Source of the DNA: Pseudomonadota bacterium
GTDB lineage: Bacteria; Pseudomonadota; Gammaproteobacteria; Burkholderiales; Burkholderiaceae_B
NCBI GenBank assembly: GCA_023432075.1
Contig: JAEYVD010000451.1
Coordinates: 1 to 8,898 of the forward strand
Length of the DNA: 8,898 nucleotides
Direction of reading: 5' to 3'
Position numbers and translations under genes: made by a program. The notes below the pieces were generated by a model. The model made no database searches, was not told where the DNA came from, and worked only from the letters and a program-made list of their open reading frames with translations. This document shows positions 4,765 through 8,898 of this stretch, piece by piece; within the stretch, counting starts at the first letter, position 1; every line of letters starts with the position of its first letter.

Positions 4765-6201
4765 TCAGTCCAGCGCCGCCTGCGGCGGCTGCTGGGCCGG
4801 CCACCCGCCGCCCAGCGCCTTGAACAAGGTCGCCAGCGCCGCCTGGCGCTGCGCGCTAACGTCGATGTAAGCGATCTGGTCCGTGTAGGCGCTGCGCTGC
4901 GCGTCCAGATAACGCAGATGGCTGTCCACGCCGCCGCGGTAGCGCGCCTCGGACAGCTGCTGGGCCACCTGGCTGGACTGGGCCAGCGCAAGCAGGGACG
5001 CCTCTTCACGCCGCAGCGTCTCGGTGGCCACCAACGCGTCAGACACCTCGCGGAACGCCGTCTGGATCGTGCGTTCGTACTGGGCCACGGCGATGTCCTT
5101 GCGCACGGTGGCAAGATCCAGGTTGGCCACATTGCGCCCGCCGGCAAAGATCGGCAGCGTGATCTGCGGGGTGAACGACCAGGCGCGCTGGCCGGATTCG
5201 AACAGCCCCGACAGGTCAGCACTGGAACTGCCGAACAGCCCGGTCAGCGAAATGCTGGGAAAGAACGCGGCCCGCGCCGCGCCGATGCTGGCGTTGCGCG
5301 CCTGCAGCGCATGCTCGGCGGCCAGGATGTCGGGCCGGTTTTCCAGCAGCGCCGACGGCGCGCCCGCCGCGATCTCCTGCACCAGCATGGGCGCATCCGC
5401 GGTGCGCGGGGGCAGATACGGCGACAGGTCGCTGATGCCCACCAGCAGACCGAGCGCGTTGCCGGCCTGGCGGACCTCGCGATCCGTGCGCTGCAGTTCG
5501 GCGCGTGACTGCTCGGTCAGGCCCAGCGCTTCCTGATAATCGAGCGCGGTGGCCGCGCCCGCCTGCCGGCGCTTGACGATCAATTCCAGCGACGCCTCGC
5601 GGCTGGCCAGCGTCTGGCGCGTCACATCCAGGCGCCGCTGCGCGCTATCGCGCGCCACATACGCCTGGATCACCTCGGCCACCAGGCTGATCTGCGCGCT
5701 GCGCGCGGTGGCCTCGGTCGCCAGATATTCCTGCAAGGCGGCATCCGACAGGCTGCGCACACGGCCGAACAGGTCCAGTTCGAAGGCGGTCAAGCCCAGG
5801 CCGGCCTGGTAGCTGCTTTGCACCGACGAGGCGCCCGTGCTGCTCAGGTCTGCCGGCACACGCTGGCGCGTGCCGGTGCCCTGCGCATTGATGCCGGGCA
5901 GCCGGTCCGCGCGGGTGATCTGGTACTGCGCCCGGGCTGCCTCGATGTCGAGCAGCGTCTGGCGCAGGTCCCGGTTGTTGGCCAGCGCCAGTTCCACCAG
6001 CTTGCGCAAGGCGTCGTCGGTAATGAAGGACTGCCAGTCCAGCGTCGCCGCCGCGGACTCGCCGGGGCCGGACGTCGCCAGGCTCCAGTGGTCGCCCACG
6101 GGCGAGGCCGGACGTTCATAGACAGGCGCGAGCGAACAACCCGCCAGCGCCGCGGTCAGCAGCAAGGCGGACAGCCGCAAGGGAAACAAGGTCTGCATCA
6201 T
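4765..6201 (-). CDS. RND efflux outer-membrane lipoprotein, OprM / NodT family
   Basis: A 478-residue outer-membrane channel of the TolC/OprM class, the exit duct of a tripartite drug-efflux pump. It starts with a lipoprotein signal peptide: hydrophobic LRLSALLLTAALAGC with the lipobox ending at C22. Ser at +2 favours outer-membrane sorting. Two outer-membrane-efflux repeats follow: the first half has FELDLFGRVR (140-149) and long alpha-helical stretches (about 150-250); the second has LLENRPDILAAEHAL (285-299), IGAARAAFFPSISL (306-319) and the closing A-L-G-G-G-W (462-467). Two adjacent ATGs (6201 and 6198) are possible starts; the first has the better spacing (7 bases) from AGGAG, which lies inside the last codons of the pump gene. 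The gap to the pump stop codon is four bases, so translation is probably coupled. It belongs with the pump gene; resemblance to the Achromobacter AxyAB-OprM type is plausible but not established. Confidence 0.93.
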   Translation of the reverse strand: MMQTLFPLRLSALLLTAALAGCSLAPVYERPASPVGDHWSLATSGPGESAAATLDWQSFITDDALRKLVELALANNRDLRQTLLDIEAARAQYQITRADRLPGINAQGTGTRQRVPADLSSTGASSVQSSYQAGLGLTAFELDLFGRVRSLSDAALQEYLATEATARSAQISLVAEVIQAYVARDSAQRRLDVTRQTLASREASLELIVKRRQAGAATALDYQEALGLTEQSRAELQRTDREVRQAGNALGLLVGISDLSPYLPPRTADAPMLVQEIAAGAPSALLENRPDILAAEHALQARNASIGAARAAFFPSISLTGLFGSSSADLSGLFESGQRAWSFTPQITLPIFAGGRNVANLDLATVRKDIAVAQYERTIQTAFREVSDALVATETLRREEASLLALAQSSQVAQQLSEARYRGGVDSHLRYLDAQRSAYTDQIAYIDVSAQRQAALATLFKALGGGWPAQQPPQAALD

Positions 6202-6205
6202 GGCG

Positions 6206-8898
6206 TTACTCCTGCACGGTGCGCGGCGCGGCGTTGGCGGCGGGCGAGGATTTGCTCCGCTTGCGCTGCACCAGCGACAGCACCCACACGAAGAAGATGG
6301 GAACGAAAATCACGCCCAGCAGCGTGGCGGTCAGCATGCCGCCGATCACACCCACGCCCAGCGCGCGCTGGCTGGCCGCGCCCGCACCGGAGGCCAACGC
6401 CAGCGGCACCACGCCCAGGATGAACGCCAGCGACGTCATCACGATGGGACGGAAGCGCAGCTTGGCGGCCTGGATGGCGGCGTCGGCAAGGCTGTGGCCC
6501 TGTTCGCGCAGGCTCTTGGCAAACTCCACGATCAGGATGGCGTTCTTGGCCGCCAGGCCGATGATGGTGATGAGACCGACCTTGAAGTACACGTCGTTCG
6601 GCATGCCCAGCACCGTCACCGCCAGCACCGACCCCAGCGCGCCGATCGGCACGATCAACATCACGGACGCCGGAATCGACCAGCTTTCATACAGGGCGAC
6701 CATCAGCAGGAACACCACCAGGAAGGCCAGCGCGAACAGCATCGGCGCCTGCGACCCCGCGAACTTCTCCTGATACGACAGGCCGGTCCATTCGTAGCCA
6801 ATGCCCTCCGGCAAGCCGGCCACGATGCGCTCGATCTCGGCCATGGCCTGGCCGGTGCTGCTGCCGGGCATGGCGTCGCCCGCAATCTTGAACGCCGGAT
6901 AGCCGTTGTAGCGGGAGATCTGCACGGGGCCGTTCTCCCAGTCCGTCTTCACGAATGCGCTGAGCGGCACCATGCCGCCGGTCTTGTTCGGCACGTTCAG
7001 CTTCAGGATGCTCTCGGGCGTCATGCGGTCGCGCACGTCGGCCTGCACCACCACGCGCTGCAGGCGGCCGGCGTTGGCAAAGTCATTGACCGTGGCCGAC
7101 CCATACGCCGACGAGATCGCCGTGCTGATCACGTCAAAGCCCACGCCCAGCGCTTCGGCCTTTTCGCGGTCGATATCCAGCCGCAGCTGCGGCGCGTCGG
7201 CCAGGCCTTCCATCATGGCGTAGGCGATCACGGGCGAACTGTTGGCCTGCGCCAGCAGTTGGTTGCGCGCTTCGGGCAGCGCCGCCCGGCCGACGCCGCC
7301 ACGGTCCTGCAGGCGCAGCGCAAAGCCGCCCGAGTTGCCCAATCCGTCGATGGGAGGCGGGTTGACGGCCATCACCGCGCCGTCGTCAATCACCGCGAAA
7401 CGCGCATTCACGCTGTCGGCCACGTCGGCGGCCGATTGACCCTTGCCCCGCTCGGACCAGTCCTTGAGGGTGGGGAACGCGATGCCCGCGTTCTGGCCGG
7501 TGCCCGAGAAGCTGAAACCCATGACGGTGAAGGCATCGCCCATGGCGTCCAGCGACAGCAGGTGCTGCTCGACGTCGGCCACCACCTTGTCGGTGCGCAC
7601 ATGCGTCGCGCCCGGCGGCAGTTGCACGTCGACGATGACGTAGCCCTGGTCTTCCGGCGGCACGAAGGATTCCGGCACGCGCATGTACAGCACGGCCAGC
7701 ACGGCCACGATGGCCGCGTAGATCACCATGTAGCGGCCGGTGCGGCGCACCAGGCGGGAATTGAGTGCCTCGAAGCGGCCCGCCAGGCGGTTGAACGCGC
7801 GGTTGAACCAGCCGAAGAAGCCCTTCTTTTCGTCGTGGTGGCCCTTCGGAATGGGCTTGAGGAACGTGGCGCACAGGGCCGGCGTGAAGGTCAGCGCCAA
7901 AAAGCCCGAGAACAGGATCGACACGGCCAGCGACAGCGAGAACTGCTGGTAAATGACGCCCACCGAACCGCTCATGAACGCCAGCGGCAAAAACACCGCC
8001 GACAGCACGAGCGTGATGCCGACAATGGCGCCGGACACCTGTTCCATCGCCTTGACCGTGGCTTCGCGCGGCGACAGACCTTCCTCGGCCATGATCCGCT
8101 CGACGTTCTCGCCCACCACGATGGCGTCGTCCACCAGGATGCCGATGGCCAGCACCATGCCGAACATCGTCATCATGTTTACCGAAAAGCCCAGCACCGA
8201 CATCACCGCGAACGTGCCCAGCAGGCAAACCGGCACGACGATGGTCGGAATCAGCGTGTAGCGGAAGTTCTGCAGGAACAGGAACATCACCAGGAACACC
8301 AGCACCATGGCTTCCAGCAGCGTGTGCACGACCTTCGTGATGGCCACGCTGACAAAGCGCGACGTATCGAACGGCACTGAATATTCCACGTCCTCGGGGA
8401 AGGACGCGGACAATTCCTCCAAGCGCGCGGTCACGGCCTTGACCGTGTCGATGGCATTGGCGCCCGGTGCCAGCTGCACGGCGGCGCCCACCGATTTCTT
8501 GCCGTTCAGGCGCGTTTCAAAGTCATAGCTCTGACGGCCCACTTCCAGGCGGGCCACGTCGCGCAAGTGCACGGATGAGCCATCGGCGTTGGCGCGCAGC
8601 ACGATGGCGCCGAACTCCTCCGGCGAATCCAGCATGCCTTTCACGGCCAGCGTCGCCGTCAATTCCTGCTCGGGCGAACCGGGGCGGCTACCGAAACTGC
8701 CGGCCGGCACCTGCACGTTCTGCGCGGCGATGGCCGCGTTGACGTCGGCCACCGACAGCCCCACGCCCAGCAGCTTTTGCGGATCGATCCACACCCGCAT
8801 CGCGGCTTCGGCGCCAAAGAACTGCACCTTGCCCACGCCCTTGACGCGACGGATCTCGTTGTTGATATGACGCGCGGCGTAGTCGGACAGGCCCACCA
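6206..8898 (-). CDS. RND multidrug efflux inner-membrane pump, AcrB/MexB (HAE1) type, 5' end missing
   Basis: 896 residues are visible to the stop TAA at 6208-6206; about 150 N-terminal residues, including the first membrane helix, lie beyond the right edge. The first visible codon is an internal GTG (Val), not a start. The protein is the proton-driven pump of a tripartite efflux complex. Seen (visible numbering): the proton-relay pair D256-D257 in [11 protein letters not shown]784 in [14 protein letters not shown]814 and T821 in [12 protein letters not shown], matching AcrB D407/D408, K940, R971 and T978. Phenylalanines of the drug-binding trap are also kept: F27, F456, F461, F463 and F474 correspond to AcrB F178, F610, F615, F617 and F628. 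This supports the hydrophobic multidrug class rather than a metal pump. [15 protein letters not shown] residues (357-366) are typical of the central cytoplasmic loop. The short polar tail after 876 is ordinary. The adaptor (MFP) gene is expected upstream, outside the window. The reading frame is intact throughout. Confidence 0.95.
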   Translation of the reverse strand, partial: VGLSDYAARHINNEIRRVKGVGKVQFFGAEAAMRVWIDPQKLLGVGLSVADVNAAIAAQNVQVPAGSFGSRPGSPEQELTATLAVKGMLDSPEEFGAIVLRANADGSSVHLRDVARLEVGRQSYDFETRLNGKKSVGAAVQLAPGANAIDTVKAVTARLEELSASFPEDVEYSVPFDTSRFVSVAITKVVHTLLEAMVLVFLVMFLFLQNFRYTLIPTIVVPVCLLGTFAVMSVLGFSVNMMTMFGMVLAIGILVDDAIVVGENVERIMAEEGLSPREATVKAMEQVSGAIVGITLVLSAVFLPLAFMSGSVGVIYQQFSLSLAVSILFSGFLALTFTPALCATFLKPIPKGHHDEKKGFFGWFNRAFNRLAGRFEALNSRLVRRTGRYMVIYAAIVAVLAVLYMRVPESFVPPEDQGYVIVDVQLPPGATHVRTDKVVADVEQHLLSLDAMGDAFTVMGFSFSGTGQNAGIAFPTLKDWSERGKGQSAADVADSVNARFAVIDDGAVMAVNPPPIDGLGNSGGFALRLQDRGGVGRAALPEARNQLLAQANSSPVIAYAMMEGLADAPQLRLDIDREKAEALGVGFDVISTAISSAYGSATVNDFANAGRLQRVVVQADVRDRMTPESILKLNVPNKTGGMVPLSAFVKTDWENGPVQISRYNGYPAFKIAGDAMPGSSTGQAMAEIERIVAGLPEGIGYEWTGLSYQEKFAGSQAPMLFALAFLVVFLLMVALYESWSIPASVMLIVPIGALGSVLAVTVLGMPNDVYFKVGLITIIGLAAKNAILIVEFAKSLREQGHSLADAAIQAAKLRFRPIVMTSLAFILGVVPLALASGAGAASQRALGVGVIGGMLTATLLGVIFVPIFFVWVLSLVQRKRSKSSPAANAAPRTVQE
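6209..6213 (-). promoter_or_regulatory. Ribosome-binding site of the lipoprotein gene, embedded in the pump gene
   Basis: AGGAG formed by the last two sense codons of the pump gene (CAG GAG), directly before its TAA stop and seven bases before ATG 6201. The overlap implies coupled translation of pump and channel and supports 6201 over 6198 as the start. Confidence 0.6.

Noticed and set aside
3841..5508. 555-codon plus-strand open frame spanning the MHS gene end and the lipoprotein gene
   Set aside because: It is a frame-shifted shadow of the MHS gene joined to antisense of the lipoprotein gene; no coherent protein features.
6200..8380. 726-codon plus-strand open frame antisense to the RND pump
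   Set aside because: The product is extremely His/Arg/Gln-rich with no domain; it mirrors the codon bias of the real pump gene.

Overview
The window reads as GC-rich betaproteobacterial chromosome, most like Achromobacter/Bordetella (Alcaligenaceae). That placement is inferred from codon use and from the gene families, not from a marker gene. No RNA gene, insertion sequence, CRISPR array or tRNA was seen.

Layout. (1) 1-308, minus: the first 102 codons of a type VI secretion (T6SS) effector of the VasX / BTH_I2691 type, running off the left edge. Its upstream DNA (309-521) holds a near-consensus sigma-54 -24/-12 promoter, an exact IHF-consensus site and, further upstream, a perfect 14-bp-arm palindrome, in the order and spacing expected for an enhancer-dependent promoter. 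(2) 542-590: a strong rho-independent terminator for the next gene. (3) 627-1481, minus: an IclR-family regulator. Facing it across a 136-bp divergent intergenic region are (4) a GMC flavoprotein oxidoreductase (1618-3279, plus) and (5) a metabolite:H+ symporter of the MHS branch of the MFS (3353-4693, plus). Together these look like a small regulator / dehydrogenase / uptake module for an unidentified alcohol-type substrate. (6) Converging on it from the right, on the minus strand, is the distal part of a tripartite RND multidrug efflux operon: an AcrB/MexB-type inner-membrane pump lacking its first ~150 residues (right edge, to 6206), followed after 4 bases by its OprM/NodT-type outer-membrane lipoprotein (6201-4765).

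How the parts work together. The RND pump and the outer-membrane channel are two of the three components of one efflux machine; the periplasmic adaptor and its regulator should lie beyond the right edge. The IclR protein probably controls the divergent GMC-MHS operon; a 13-bp dyad in the shared intergenic DNA is a candidate operator. The T6SS effector is an independent unit: it is isolated from iclR by the terminator, its codon use is visibly less GC-biased, and its promoter looks sigma-54 dependent. That promoter architecture is the most interesting item here.
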